This document shows, piece after piece, positions 8,601-20,389 of a stretch of DNA of 64,000 nt. Under the pieces are notes generated by a model. That model saw nothing but the letters and a program-made list of their open reading frames with translations. It did not search any database and was not told the origin of the DNA. Origin of the DNA: Alligator mississippiensis (lineage: Eukaryota; Chordata; Crocodylia; Alligatoridae); the NCBI RefSeq assembly GCF_030867095.1, contig NC_081828.1, positions 51,065,434-51,129,433 on the forward strand, given 5' to 3'. A program made the position numbers and the translations under genes. The first letter of the stretch is position 1; each line of letters opens with the position of its first letter.

Positions 8601-9767
8601 ATAGGCAAACAAGGTTCTTTGTTTAGATGTGATATATTTGATTAGACCAACTGAGCAGTTGGAAAAAAGTTCTTAGCAAGCTTTTGGGCGCAATCACCCT
8701 TCATCAGGCATAGGGACTCTCTGGTGGTCTGAGACTCCAAGGTATGAGAGAAGCTAAAAGTGTGGTAGGATGTCAGTGAAAATGTAAATAGGTAGAGATA
8801 AGCAAGACAAAAGGTAAAGTAGGGGAGGGGGAAGAGAGCAAGGGGAAAGGGGGGAAAAAAGGGTCAGAGGGAGACAACAGTGGTAAAATGAAAGTTGGAA
8901 AAGAGGCTGTCTGTGAAAAAGGGAATAGTTGGAGATCAGGAAAGCAGGAATGAGAGAAGCTAAAAATATGACAGGCTGTCAGTGAAAATTATAAAAGGGT
9001 AGAAATTAGAAAAACAAAAGGTAAAGCAGGGAAGGGAGGGCGTAGAAAAAAAAAGGCCAAAGAGAAAACACTACGGTAATGATGATGATGATGATGATAA
9101 TAATAATAAGGTGAAAAAAAAGAGGCTATAAATAAAAAGGAAATGGCAGAGAATCGGGAAGAGAAAGGGCAAGAAAGAGGAGGAGGAGAAGGGAGAAAAT
9201 GTGTGTGCGGTGGGGTGGAAGAGAGATGTGAGAGGTCAGGTCAGGCAGGTACCAGGTGAATCAGATGTCAGGCAGGCTGTAATGCATCATAAATCCAATG
9301 TGTATATTGAGTCCATGATATCCAGTAGGTTGATTAAGTGAAGTTCGTAGGCTTATCTACAAAAGGTGTGCTGTAAGTTCCCTTTAAGGATTAGAACTGA
9401 GAAGATTGGAGAGGGAGCAATTGTCCTGTGAGAAATGTGCCCCCACAGGTAGCTGGGTATTTTTGTCTTTGTTAGATTTCCGGTGTGCGTTCATTCTGGT
9501 GCGCAGTTGTTGTTTGGTTTCTCTTACATATTTTCCATCATATCTTCCACCTTTTGTCTTGCTTATCTCTACCTATTTATATTTTTGCTGACATCCTACA
9601 ACACTTTTAGCTTCTCTCATTCCTTGGAGTCTCAGACCAGCAGAGACTCCCTATGCCTAATGAAAGGTGACTGCGCCCGAAAGCTTGCCAAGAACGTTTT
9701 GTCAGCTACTCAGTTGGTTTAATAAAAGAGATCATATCACATCTACCCAAAGAACCTTGCCTGCCTA
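8601..9767. mobile_element. Fold-back element with ~217-bp inverted arms
   Basis: The left arm (8601-8817) and the right arm (9550-9767) are reverse complements with scattered mismatches. Both contain the block AGCTTTYGGGCGCARTCACC and the block GTCTGAGACTCCAAGG. The purine-rich inside includes a second direct copy of part of the left arm at about 8945-9035, so about 200 bases have been duplicated. A GATGAT/AAT microsatellite lies at 9078-9109. There is no transposase frame, so it is non-autonomous. I do not assign the family. Confidence 0.75.
9078..9109. repeat. (GAT)n/(AAT)n microsatellite
   Basis: Trinucleotide run inside the fold-back element. Confidence 0.8.
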
Positions 9768-11197
9768 AGGTTTATTTTGGCATGAATAGCTCCTGAGTTA
9801 GTGTAATGGCTGTATTTTTATGATGGAGTCTGGGTCACATATAATACTTGTTCTCACAGCTGCTTTGTCTTTAACAATATGTATCACTCTAGTTGTTCAT
9901 GGGATCATTTTACTCAGTAAGAATGATTGCTGTGTGTATATTGAGAAAGAGAGAGAATATCATTCTTACTACCTATATATAATATAGGTAGTCTTGAATT
10001 TGTGAGTCTGTCCCTGATTTCCTGAATCATTTATTGTTGTACAAAAGGTCAGAGTTTATACAACCTTATGGTGTGCGGGAACAAACTATAAGAGTTTTGA
10101 TGTACTGCTTTGAGAAAAATGTGAGGTTAGTGGTGCAAGTTTAATTAATACTTTGCAGTTGTTATAAGTGATTTGTTACAGGGGAGGAGAAGATTGTGAC
10201 CTGGTCATTAAGTTGGTGCTGAGCCTAGTGCTTCCTGTAAGCATTTGAGTGAACCTCCATTATAGTTGGCGATAACTGTGCCTTCTTCAAGGTGGCCTCT
10301 GCCTTCTGCACTGGAATCAAGGCATCTGCGCTGTCAATCTCTAGAAAGCTGTGTCTACTCCCTCCCTTGGTGCCAGCCTCTGAGGATATAAAAGGAGGAA
10401 AGACCTGCACCCTGCCTTCAGTTCCTCAGACACTGATGAACCTTCAGCGAGCCTACCACTTCTTTGATCATCTTGATGTTTCCCTCACTGTTTTGCATTT
10501 TTTTTCTCCTTTGGTGACTACTTTTTAACTGAGGGTAGAGGCTAGAGTCAGTAAGCGAGTCTTGTGACATTTTAGCATCTGAAGTTTCCTCTCGTTTGGG
10601 GGGGGAGGGGAATCATTCTTATACTGTAAGAGCAACAGCAGCAGAAGACTAGCTAAGTGCAAACGTGGTTAATCATAGCATGGTCAACTTTGTGTCCACA
10701 CCTTAATGTGGCCAGCTCGCTGAGACGGTATTATGGATGTTAACCTTTGCTTCAGTCCCCTCATTGTGAGTTTGGAAGGAGAGGGTATGATTGAGAGCAA
10801 CACAGAGGTTGTGCTAGATTTGTGCATGAAGCAACCTTTATCTCATGCCAGCTGATGTTGAATGCATGCTTAGTATCTTAATTCCGATGGTGAAATGTAC
10901 AGATCTGGCCCTTGGCAAACTGATGTGTGTCTGCAGAGTACTTGGATAGCATACAGGACACTATCACAGCACTATCAGGCCACACTCGTTGTGTTAAGTG
11001 ACAGTATGTGGATCATCCACGTATACAAGAACACTTTGCTGCCTTGATCAACCTTGCAGTGGAGGTGGCCGAACAAGGAATGCCATGAAGAAGAGGGGTT
11101 CCTACCAATGGTTCTGCCATCTCTGCGGCATCCCGTCATCCACAAGCTACAAACCTGTGTCAACTACAAACTATGCAGTGCCTTATAAGATGCTAAC
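9768..11197. other. Intergenic, no gene recognised
   Basis: A short hairpin (ACTACCTATAT and its complement near 9969-9992) and a TATA-like GATATAAAAGG at about 10386 are the only features. I found no exon-like frame around the TATA-like site. Confidence 0.4.
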
Positions 11198-11387
11198 TCA
11201 TAGATTCATAGATGTTAGGGTCGGAAGGGACCTCAATAGATCATCAAGTCCGACCCCCTGCATAAGCAGGAAAGAGTGCTGGGTCTAAATGACCCCAGCT
11301 AGATACTCATCTAACCTCCTCTTGAAGACCCCCAGGGTAGGGGAGAGCACCCACCTCCCTTGGGAGCCCGTTCCAGACCTTGGCCAC

Positions 11388-13913
11388 TCAAACTGTGAAG
11401 AAGTTCTTCCTAATGTCCAATCTAAATCTGCTCTCTACTAGCTTGTGGCCATTGTTTCGGGTAACCCCCGGGGGCGCCTTGGTGAATAAATACTCACCAA
11501 TTCCCTTTTGTGCCCCCGTGATGAACTTATAGGCAGCCACAAGGTCACCTCTCAACCTTCTCTTGCGGAGGCTGAAAAGGTCCAGTTTCTCTAGTCTCTC
11601 CTCGTAGGGCTTGGTCTGCAGGCCCTTGACCATACGAGTTGCCCTTCTCTGGACCCTCTCCAGGTTATCCGCATCCTTTTTGAAGTGTGGCGCCCAGAAT
11701 TGCACACAGTACTCCAACTGCGGTCTGACCAGCGCCCTATAGAGGGGAAGTATCACCTCCTTGGACCTATTCGTCATGCATCTGCTGATGCACAATAAAG
11801 TGCCATTGGCTTTTTTGATGGCTTCGTCACACTGCCGGCTCATGTTCATCTTGGAGTCCACTAGGACTCCAAGATCCCTTTCCACCTCTGTGCCACCCAG
11901 CAGGTCATTCCCTAGGCTGTAGGCGTGCTGGACATTTTTCCTCCCTAGGTGCAGCACTTTGCATTTCTCCTTGTTGAACTGCATCCTGTTGTTTTCTGCC
12001 CACTTGTCCAACCTATCCAGGTCTGCCTGCAGCTGTTCCCTGCCCTCCGGCGTGTCCACTTCTCCCCATAGCTTTGTGTCATCTGCAAACTTGGACAGAG
12101 TACATTTGACTCCCTCGTCCAAGTCGCTGATGAAGACATTAAAGAGTATCGGTCCAAGGACCGAGCCCTGCGGGACCCCACTGCCCACACCCTTCCAGGT
12201 TGAGACCGACCCATCTACCACGACTCTTTGGGTGCGACCCTCTAGCCAATTTGCCACCCACCGGACTGTGCAGTCATCCACGTCACAGCCTCTTAACTTG
12301 TTCACCAGTATGGGGTGGAATACCGTGTCTAAGTATACGACATCCACCCCTCCTCCTGTGTCCAGGCATTTCGTAACCTGGTCATAAAAAGAGACTAGGT
12401 TGGTCAGGCACGATCTGCCCGCCACAAACCCGTGCTGGTTTCCCCTCAGCATAATCTGCCCTGCCGGGCTCTCACAAATGTGAGCCTTGATAATTTTTTC
12501 AAAGACTTTACCAAGGATGGAGGTGAGACTGACTGGCCTATAGTTGCCTGGGTCCTCCTTCCTCCCCTTTTTGAAAATGGGGACCACGTTAGCCCTTTTC
12601 CAGTCCTCTGGGACTTGGCCCATGCGCCACGAGCGTTCGAATATTCCCGCCAGTGGCTCTGCAGTGATGTCGGCCAGTGCCTTCAGCACCCTCGGATGGA
12701 GCCCATCCGGGCCTGCTGATTTAAAGGCATCCAGTTCTTCCAAGTGACTCTGCACCACCTCAGGATCTACGCATGGAAGTCCGGCACCTTGCTGCTGCCT
12801 CTCTACAACCCCAGTGAGAGACTTGTTGTGCCCCTCACTTAGGAACACTGAGGCAAAGAACTCGTTGAGGAGTTCAGCCTTGTCCCCCCTATCTGTCACC
12901 AATTGTTTCTGCCCATTTAGCAGAGGTCCTATTCCTCCCTGGGCCTTCCTTTTACTCCCAATATATCTAAAAAACAATTTCTTGTTGTCTTTTACGTGGG
13001 TTGCCATCCTCAGCTCCATGGTAGCTTTGGCCCGCCTAACTGCCTCCCTACAAGCACGAGCAGAGGAGGTATATTCATCTTTAGTGATCTCACCCAGTTT
13101 CCACTTTTTATGTGCTCCCCTTCTGGCCCTTAGGCTGCCCTGGATTTCTCTGGTCAGCCATGGAAGCCTTCTGGCCCCTTTCCCTTTTTTGCCTCTCTCG
13201 GGGATCGTCTTGCTTTGTGCCTGAAGGATCATTTCCTTAAGGCACAGCCACCCTTCTTGGGCTCCCATCCCTTCAAAACTCCTACTCTGCAGTGCTTCCT
13301 TGACTAATCGCCTGAGTGCATTGAGATCAGCTTTCCTAAAGTCTAGCACTTTCACCCTACTAGTTACCTTACCCACTCGCCATCTTATGTTGAATTCTAT
13401 TATAAGGTGATCACTGTATCCCAAATGGCTACTGATCTGGAGGTCCCCTATCATGTCATCTCCTGTTGCCAATACCAGATCCAGTAAGGCATTCCCCCTA
13501 GTGGGACCGTGCACCTCCTGTGTCAGGTGGAGGTCCTGTATACAGGTTAGAAACCTGCGTGAGCGATGGGACTTTGCTGTCTGCATCTCCCAGCAGATGT
13601 CCGGGTTTTTTAGGTCCCCCATGACTACCTCCTCTTTAGCTTTTATGGTCTCCGAGAGTTGCCTCAGGAGCCCTGCATCTATTTCTTCCCCTTTGTGTGG
13701 GGGTCTGTAGCAGACCCCTACCACCAAATCCCTTTCTCCTTGCCCCCCATGTAGCCTAACCCACAATCCTTCTACTTCCTCAACCTCGGATTCTGTCTTG
13801 ATGAGGGTTGATGTATATTGATCACTGACATAAAGTGCAACCCTCGCCCCCTTTCTTCCCCGACCTGTCCTTTCTATACAATCTATAGCCCTCAATATGT
13901 ACCGCCCAGTCAT
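11388..13913 (-). CDS. CR1 ORF2: endonuclease and reverse transcriptase
   Basis: An open frame of 841 codons. The endonuclease part shows VVMGDLKNPDICW (the usual form is GDFNxPD) and YSDHLIIEF. The RT part shows GFVAGRSCLTN, PQGSVLGPILFNVFISDLD and FADDTKLWG (FADD codons at 12078-12089), then the CR1 C-terminal block LVRPQLEYCVQFWAP. RT motif A is damaged: near 12319-12336 the YLD..DTVFHP region lacks about six residues that other CR1 copies have, including the one at 29.1 kb in this window. The enzyme of this copy is therefore probably dead even though the frame is open. The first endonuclease motifs are in another frame (next entry). Confidence 0.9.
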   Translation of the reverse strand: MTGRYILRAIDCIERTGRGRKGARVALYVSDQYTSTLIKTESEVEEVEGLWVRLHGGQGERDLVVGVCYRPPHKGEEIDAGLLRQLSETIKAKEEVVMGDLKNPDICWEMQTAKSHRSRRFLTCIQDLHLTQEVHGPTRGNALLDLVLATGDDMIGDLQISSHLGYSDHLIIEFNIRWRVGKVTSRVKVLDFRKADLNALRRLVKEALQSRSFEGMGAQEGWLCLKEMILQAQSKTIPERGKKGKGARRLPWLTREIQGSLRARRGAHKKWKLGEITKDEYTSSARACREAVRRAKATMELRMATHVKDNKKLFFRYIGSKRKAQGGIGPLLNGQKQLVTDRGDKAELLNEFFASVFLSEGHNKSLTGVVERQQQGAGLPCVDPEVVQSHLEELDAFKSAGPDGLHPRVLKALADITAEPLAGIFERSWRMGQVPEDWKRANVVPIFKKGRKEDPGNYRPVSLTSILGKVFEKIIKAHICESPAGQIMLRGNQHGFVAGRSCLTNLVSFYDQVTKCLDTGGGVDVVYLDTVFHPILVNKLRGCDVDDCTVRWVANWLEGRTQRVVVDGSVSTWKGVGSGVPQGSVLGPILFNVFISDLDEGVKCTLSKFADDTKLWGEVDTPEGREQLQADLDRLDKWAENNRMQFNKEKCKVLHLGRKNVQHAYSLGNDLLGGTEVERDLGVLVDSKMNMSRQCDEAIKKANGTLLCISRCMTNRSKEVILPLYRALVRPQLEYCVQFWAPHFKKDADNLERVQRRATRMVKGLQTKPYEERLEKLDLFSLRKRRLRGDLVAAYKFITGAQKGIGEYLFTKAPPGVTRNNGHKLVESRFRLDIRKNFFTV

Positions 13914-14235
13914 GGGATGAATCCCACCAGGTCTCTGTTAGCCCCACTAAGTCATAGGTGTTTAGTGCAAGCAGGAGCGCTAATTCATCCCGCTTGTTCC
14001 CCATGCTCCTAGCATTAGTATATAGGCACTTGAGCCCTGCGACTGGTGCCTTTGCTGCCCCCCCGCTCCGAGTCCCAAGGGGCCCATTGTTTCTTACCTG
14101 TTCTGTAGTGCTGGTCTCCCCGTGGCTTTCAGGTTTCCAATATTCTCCTTCTTCAGGCTGGGCTGTCCTTGTGGGTGCCACATGGTTTGGTGGTCCACAG
14201 CTTCCCCTGCCCTCGTACTCCCCTCCCCCCGACAA
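13822..14235 (-). pseudogene. CR1 ORF2 N-terminus (endonuclease start), frameshifted
   Basis: This frame carries CLYTNARSMGNKRDEL and LTETWWD, the first two endonuclease motifs, and reaches RLYRKDRSGKKGGEG. Homology then passes to the 11388-13913 frame near 13850, so one small indel splits ORF2. The frame opens two bases after the ORF1 stop, with no ATG at its beginning; CR1 ORF2 may start by re-initiation or at a non-ATG codon. Confidence 0.8.
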
Positions 14236-14237
14236 GC

Positions 14238-14714
14238 CTAGTTTAAAGCCCGCTGGAGGAGATCCGCCAACCTAGTAGAAAACACACGCTTACCTTTGGG
14301 GGACAGGTGAAGCCCATCCCAGCTGAGCATGTCCCTCGTCATGATGTGCGGGTCATTGTCCAGGAAGCCGAAGCCTGCCTCAAGACACCGCTGCCGAAGC
14401 CGCCAGTTGGTCTCTCTGATGCAGTTCTCCTGCCGTCTTCCTCGTCCGGTCACTGGTAGGATGGAAGAGAAAACCACCTGGGCACCGAACTCCTTCAGCA
14501 CGCCGCCCAGAGCACTGTAGTCTGCCATCAGGTGATCGGGGGTTCTCCTGGCCGCATCATTAGTACCCAGATGGACTAGGACCATGAGGTAGTAATCGGT
14601 GGGCTTGATCCTGGCCTGGATTACCTCCGTCACATCCTGAATCTTTGCTCCAGGGAGACTCCTTGAAGGATGGGCAAGGGATCTCCCAGAGTAAAAGGAA
14701 GGAGATATATCCAT
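14238..14714 (-). CDS. CR1 ORF1 C-terminal esterase (SGNH hydrolase-like), partial
   Basis: Motifs of the CR1 ORF1 esterase are clear: LPGAKIQDVTEVI, VLVHLGTNDAAR, VVFSSILPV, and the late acid/His block WDGLHLSPKGKRVFSTRL. The first GDS-type block with the nucleophile serine is missing: upstream of about 14690 the text stops resembling CR1, so the ATG used by this frame is not the native start. In other CR1 elements ORF1 binds nucleic acid and has a lipolytic-type esterase fold of uncertain use. Confidence 0.8.
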   Translation of the reverse strand: MDISPSFYSGRSLAHPSRSLPGAKIQDVTEVIQARIKPTDYYLMVLVHLGTNDAARRTPDHLMADYSALGGVLKEFGAQVVFSSILPVTGRGRRQENCIRETNWRLRQRCLEAGFGFLDNDPHIMTRDMLSWDGLHLSPKGKRVFSTRLADLLQRALN

Positions 14715-17700
14715 GTGTGAAGTGGTGTCAGGACTTGAGAAGAAGATGCTAGTGATTCAGTTAGTTGGCTTTTCTCTTTAAAGCCCCTCTTTCCCCCAGC
14801 CCTGGAAAAAAAAAAGAGGAAAGACTACTTATGCATCCTTTATATCATATACATCTACAGAGTTTAACAGGGCAGACCTTTTAATGGAGGTGGGGGCGGG
14901 GACTCTTCAAGCTCAGTCAACAAAACCTTCCTGTGCAAGTCTAAGCATCTATTCTGGAGAAATTAAATCACCAAACTCACTCTGTGTATGGCTTAAGTGT
15001 CACCCAGGTCCTGGGTTTCTTCCCATTAACTGAATGCACTGCAAAGGCTCTGGCCTTGTTGCCTAGAAACTGAAGAACTTTTTGCCACTTCGTAGTGGCA
15101 CTATGAAAGCTTTGTTACGGGACAGCGTTAATGCTGTTTGCTGTTACACTGCACTTCTCATCCTAGTATCTGAATGCATTAAGTGATGTGACTAATATCT
15201 GTCACATGTTCTTTCTCCAGGGGGAAAAACGGGGGGGGAGTATATGTAGTGGAGCATTTTGGATTCATTTTTATTGTTGGTCATTGAGCATGTTTCTATT
15301 TAATAGCCTGTGTGTGTTAATTGGGTGTAAAGCTTGGTGTAAGCTCAGTGTATTATTTCTGTAGCCTTAGCCTGTGAGTTGTGTTTTTTTATACTGGTAG
15401 GGGGTGTGTGCATGCAGGCGGGCAGGGGTGGGTGTGTGTGTGTGTGTGTGTGTGTGTTAGATGTTAGGCTTGCTCAGTGGAATTCTATGAAATGAACTAA
15501 GCTGTGATTTTGACTTGGGAATTTATTTTGTCTCTTATAAATTTCTCATTTAATATGTTGCCAGACTCGTACAATTCTTCAAAGGAGATCTGTGCTGCAT
15601 CCAGTAACAGCTTGTATTTGGATTTAAAGCTTATCTGGGCAAGCAGATATGATTATTTACCTGTCTTCATCCGACCATGCTCCCAAACTGGCTGCAGCTC
15701 CTGACTGAGCTGTCTGTCTTGGTTCTCTTGCCAGTCCTTGTTGATTGACTGAATACCTCCAGGCAACTCTAGTTCTGCCCTGCCTTTCCTTTCTATGCTC
15801 TGCCCAGAGTCCAAACCCTTCTTCTGCCAAGGTCTATAGAGTGATTCTCAGCTAGGTTGCTGTGGTACCCTGGGATGCCATGCGATCCTTTTTAGGTAGG
15901 GTGCCACACAATATTAGGACTGCTAGGTGTGTACAAACACCTACACATAATTCACAAGATAAACCCAGATATTTCAAATAGGAATCAGTAGTGTCAAACA
16001 CATCCTGATCTGTTGTGATTTCTTTGCAACAGAAAAAACACTCTATTTTTTCATAGTAAAAATATGAGTGAAAGCTAAGAGCTGGCATTTTTGAAGGGTG
16101 CCCTGAGTCTAAAAAGGATTGGTCTGCAGCATCAGACTTGTGACCTTTTCCACTCCTTAGTATGTCTGTCAGCTGCCAAGGATGACAGCATACAACTCAG
16201 AGCCTCTCCTTCTCCTGGTCCTCCTGGTATCCCCTGACCCTTCCCTTTAGTGATTTTCCCCTCTGGTTTACCAAACTCAGTCACCCCAGCTCCTAGACTG
16301 TTTGGGATTGCAGGAAGTGCTTAGTATTTAAAGATCTTAAATGCTAACTTGCTCAGCAATTAAAACATTAAGGGGGTTAAAACTCACTTATTAAGTAGCT
16401 AGCAGAGATTGTCCATAAAAATGGAGTTGTACAAATGTTTTTACCACGGGACTAACAATTCATAGGCAAAGTCACTTTTTCTAAGGTGCAGAAGACATGT
16501 GCTGTTGACAGCTGGAGTCCTAGAACCTCTGCTGTGCTGTGTACATCTGCACCGCCAACTTGGGCACAACGAATAACGTTGAAACCTAGGGCAAGGGGTT
16601 TTCTTTTAATTTAACGTTTTGAATCTTTCCTCCTAAATTAAAAAAGAAGTCTTTAAAATGTTTATATTCCTTGTTTATTTCACACCTGCCATTTGACAAA
16701 CAGCTCGACAATTCCAGGCATTTATTGGAAGAGTTTGAAAATGGGGCTTGTAGGTCTCAAAAGGGGACTCAGCAAATGATGATGATGATGGTAATAGTAT
16801 GGAACAGGCATATAGACCTGTGCAAGTATCAAGTGGGTAACAGGTGAACTGACCTTTATCTCTGCGGAGAAGGCCATGCCTCTGAACAAGACATGAAATT
16901 CCACAAGTTCCCTGGTTTTCGAAGGATGTGCCTGTTCTTGTGGAGGTTGAAGTTGGAGGTGGGATGGTGGGGGGATTGGGACAGCTTTAGCTGAGAAACA
17001 TCTGGAGACTTGGCCCATCAGAATACCTGGTTGCTCAAGGAACTAGTAGAAGCCTGTGTGATCTGTGCAGAATTACCATGCCCCAGCACAGTTCAACTCC
17101 CTGATAACATCCCTCCTTGAAGGGGCCATTGCAAAGAATCACCTTGTTGCTGTGACTGTGCTCAGAACCTCCCATAGGGTGGAGAATCTCTGCACGGCCC
17201 AGAAGTAACCCACACCTCCCTGTCTCTTATGATATGTTTTGTTCTCCAGAGGCCCACAAGCACAGTTTCTTCAAAGTCAGCAAAAAGGCAAGATCTTTTT
17301 ATGCAGATGCTTATACTGAACTCATCTAGTGACCTCACACGTGGTTCCTATTTTCCAGCTAAGGAGAGAAAGTGACTTGGCCAAACGTGCCTGATCCCCA
17401 ATTGCATACAATCTAAAAGCACCAGCGAGGACAGTATGAAGCAAAACCCAACAGAATGAGCATGTAATGTTGGATGAGCAGTTAGGCTCATAGCACAAAT
17501 GCTTCTCTGCACAGATGAAGTCCTTGGGAGTAGTTTGAAAGAAGAGCAGGAGTAAATGTCTAGTATTGAGGAAGTTGATCTAAGCAAAAAGGGGTGCAAA
17601 GGGGTCAGAAAAGATAGAGAGCAGTCATTAGTAGTCAAACGTGAACACAACAGATTAAAAAGAAGGATGTAGGATTGGAGCAGACTTGTACAGAGCTATG

Positions 17701-17838
17701 TGGGGAGGGAGATGTGTAGCTTGATGCTACAGAGGGGTTATAGAGATTCCAATGAGGGGAGAAAGAGTTTTGAGCCATCAACTATATTGCTCCACCATTC
17801 CCTGCTGTCACAGAACCACAGACAAAAACACTCCAGAG
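14715..17838. other. Intergenic, no gene recognised
   Basis: AT-rich single-copy-looking sequence with a (TG)n tract at 15429-15457. The short open frames here (for example on the - strand at 15852-16088 and 16722-17018) have no motif I recognise and no exon-like context. Confidence 0.4.
15429..15457. repeat. (TG)n microsatellite
   Basis: Uninterrupted GT dinucleotides. Confidence 0.85.
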
Positions 17839-18258
17839 CAGTGGTCATCAACCAGTGAATCTCGATCCACTGGTAGATCTTGGAGCCTCTTAAAGTCAAT
17901 CCAAGGTGGCGTGGGGGTCTGAGTGAAAGCATTCATGCACGCCTCAGCCCAGCAGGTCAGTCTGGGGGGGAGGGAAGGGGCAGGGGCTAGATTGAGGCCC
18001 CTGCGTGAGGGACAGTGCCACAGAGGCAGGAGCATGGGTAAGTTGAGTGGGGCCATGGCCGGGTGGGACTTACTTGCTGGGAAGTTGCACCCCCAAATAT
18101 TTTTTTCTCCCTCTGCCTCGATCTGCTCCCCCATCCCTCCCCACAGACTTACCTGCTGGGTGGGAGGGGTAGGGGGAGTGGTGGCAGCACACAGTAGATC
18201 TTGGGTTGCTTTTAAATGTCAAAGGTGATCTCCTACTTGAAAAGGTTGGAGACCACTG
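17839..18258. mobile_element. hAT-type non-autonomous DNA transposon
   Basis: Starts CAGTGGTCATCAACC and ends GGTTGGAGACCACTG, which are inverted repeats of the Charlie type. The flanking 8 bases CTCCAGAG (17831-17838) and CTCTTGAG (18259-18266) match at 6 of 8, as expected for an aged hAT target duplication. The inside has no transposase frame. Confidence 0.8.
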
Positions 18259-18266
18259 CTCTTGAG

Positions 18267-18554
18267 CAAGGATTCTCAACCCCAGTCCCTGGGACAAATC
18301 TGGCCCATGGATCCACAACATCCTGCCTGCAGGCCTCCCCATGTGTCAGGAAATTTGGTGGCAGGGGAGTAGTGACAATTAATACTGCCACCCTGCACCT
18401 GCTGCCAAACTCCCAAGCGCCCCATGGCTCAGTCGGGCTGGGCTTCCCTGTCCCCTTCCCTTTGCATGGCCAGATCTGGTCCACTGCTGAATTGAGCCTG
18501 TGGACAGACTGGGCGCCACCTATCTGGCTTACAAGACAAAGTTTAGCATCACTG
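18267..18554. mobile_element. Second hAT-like element abutting the first
   Basis: Starts CAAGGATTCTCAACC and ends GTTTAGCATCACTG, a decayed Charlie-type terminal pair. Its left 8-bp flank is the right flank of the preceding hAT element. The right flank CTGTAAAG matches that at 5 of 8. The ends are less sure than for the neighbour. Confidence 0.5.
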
Positions 18555-20389
18555 CTGTAAAGGATCCTTTGGCTCCCTGGGAGGTAGGTTGGTGGGGGTG
18601 AGGTGGAGGTTATGAGGGATGTTTTGGAGGCATTGACCATTAGGGGTGGCTCTAGTGAGGCGGAGATGAGGAGAGGAGAAGGAGGTCCCCAGCTGAGGGC
18701 ACTAGCTCTGACTGAGAGGAGGCTAACTCTGGGTGACAGTCACAGGAGTTTTTTACAAGGGCTAGGTGGTGATCTGAACATAGGGTAAGTATTTTGTCAG
18801 TTTTGTTTTGCCATAGTCTGTTGTCCAAAGCATGTGATCACTTTTTTTTATACCATTGGTTGTTCTTGGTAATGATCCCCTCTGCTTTTCTGTTACCTTA
18901 CCAAAGTGCATGTTAAATCATGACTTCTGGAAAAATTTATAACCTGGGCATACCCATTTGGTGGGGGGGGCGGGACACCAATAGGCTTACACAAACCAAT
19001 AGTGCATCTCTGGGAATATCTCTGACCCTATGGTTTTGTCATCTCTGCCTTTATCTGGGAAAGACTGGGACAATAATTAATAGAAGCTGGCTCTGTAACA
19101 GCTATATATTCACAGCTAATGATCCAGTAATTCCTGCTAGAATAAACTGATCATTATTTTTATGAATGCATCTATTGATTTGATGTTGAGCTTATATTAA
19201 AACCATGAAAGAAGAGTAAACATGCATATTATTTGCAGAAGCATTATATATATAAATAAATAAAAATCTATTATGCCCCATAGGAAAGGTAATTTGGGAA
19301 GAGCTGGATATCTTTTAGGACTGTGCATTTGCCTTTCCCAGGGACCCAAATGCCTCTGAATGGAAAAGTCCCATTTGTTTTTCATTGGACTTTTTATCAT
19401 AAGGATACATTTATGAGATTTTAAATTATATTTCCTCTATCCATTAACTGAAATATTATAAAATCAGGTTGCCTATTGTTTTGTGCCTGTAAAATGTTCC
19501 CTGAGGAATCGTATTCACATGTAGCCATTACGTGAACACATGGATTGCTACATACAGGAAGGGCTATTTTACAAGCTCAGATGAAAAAAAACCAAAACCC
19601 CATGAATACACTATCTTTTTTTTTATCATTTCTGTTGGCCTACTCCTAAAACGTTTAATTAAAAAACCTGAAATTGTAATATGTGTTCCACGTAGCTGGA
19701 GTGAGGTTAAGATGACTGAGAACCTTAATTCTGAATACTGTTCCAAAGCAATATTTTTTACATTACTAATGCATTTGGTAGTTATGTGGAAACCAAAGAT
19801 TTAAATGCAGGGTTTGCCATTAACTGGTACCAGGAGTAAAGGGGTTAAATTTGGTATAGCCCACAATTGCAGTAATGTTGGGGGACGGGATTTCAACCTG
19901 AATATTAATACCAAAAGGAAGATAAATGAGTGGAACAGGAAAAGGAAGACCAGCATAAAAATAGCTGTTAGAGCATGCATCCTATAAAGGGAAACAGAGC
20001 AGAAGAACTGGAAAGGCCACAGTCTGCAAAAGGAGCAGATGGAATGGGAGTGAGGGGCACATTTGTTTATAAAAAAACACAGTTGTGCAATCATTTTATT
20101 TCCAGCTGTTTGGGTCCATAACTTGTAACATCAGGAAACTGTCCAACAAATATAACAAACAATGTTAGTTTTCTGGAGGCAGATTTTTTTTATAAGGAAT
20201 AACTGTATTGTTGAATTGTCATGGGTAGTTTCTAGCATGTAACTTTTGTATTGGCAAGTTATATTAGAGATCTTTTTTATTAGAAGTCTTGGTAGTGGAA
20301 TCTTTTATATTGAGTCTGAATCTGTAGCAAACTCTTTAACTAATGTATTGAAGGTTTCAAAGGGTGCGTAGAATAACCTGATCTGGCCT
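18555..20389. other. Intergenic, no gene recognised
   Basis: AT-rich. A (TA)n-like patch is near 19247. I see nothing else I can name. Confidence 0.4.

Larger units (their letters stand above)
11198..14700 (-). mobile_element. CR1 LINE, long copy, 5' truncated within ORF1
   Basis: On the - strand the element ends near 11198 with the CR1 3' signature (GGTCCCTTCCGACCC, then the ATCTATGA-type terminal repeats). Upstream of that are ORF2 (11388 to about 14235) and most of ORF1 (14238 to about 14690). It lacks the 5'UTR and the start of ORF1, so it is 5' truncated as most LINE copies are. The open length and readable motifs suggest a fairly young copy. Confidence 0.93.

Noticed and set aside
10225..10530. 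TATA-like GATATAAAAGG with downstream short frames
   Set aside because: No exon-like coding, splice sites or poly(A) signal could be tied to it, so I do not call a promoter.
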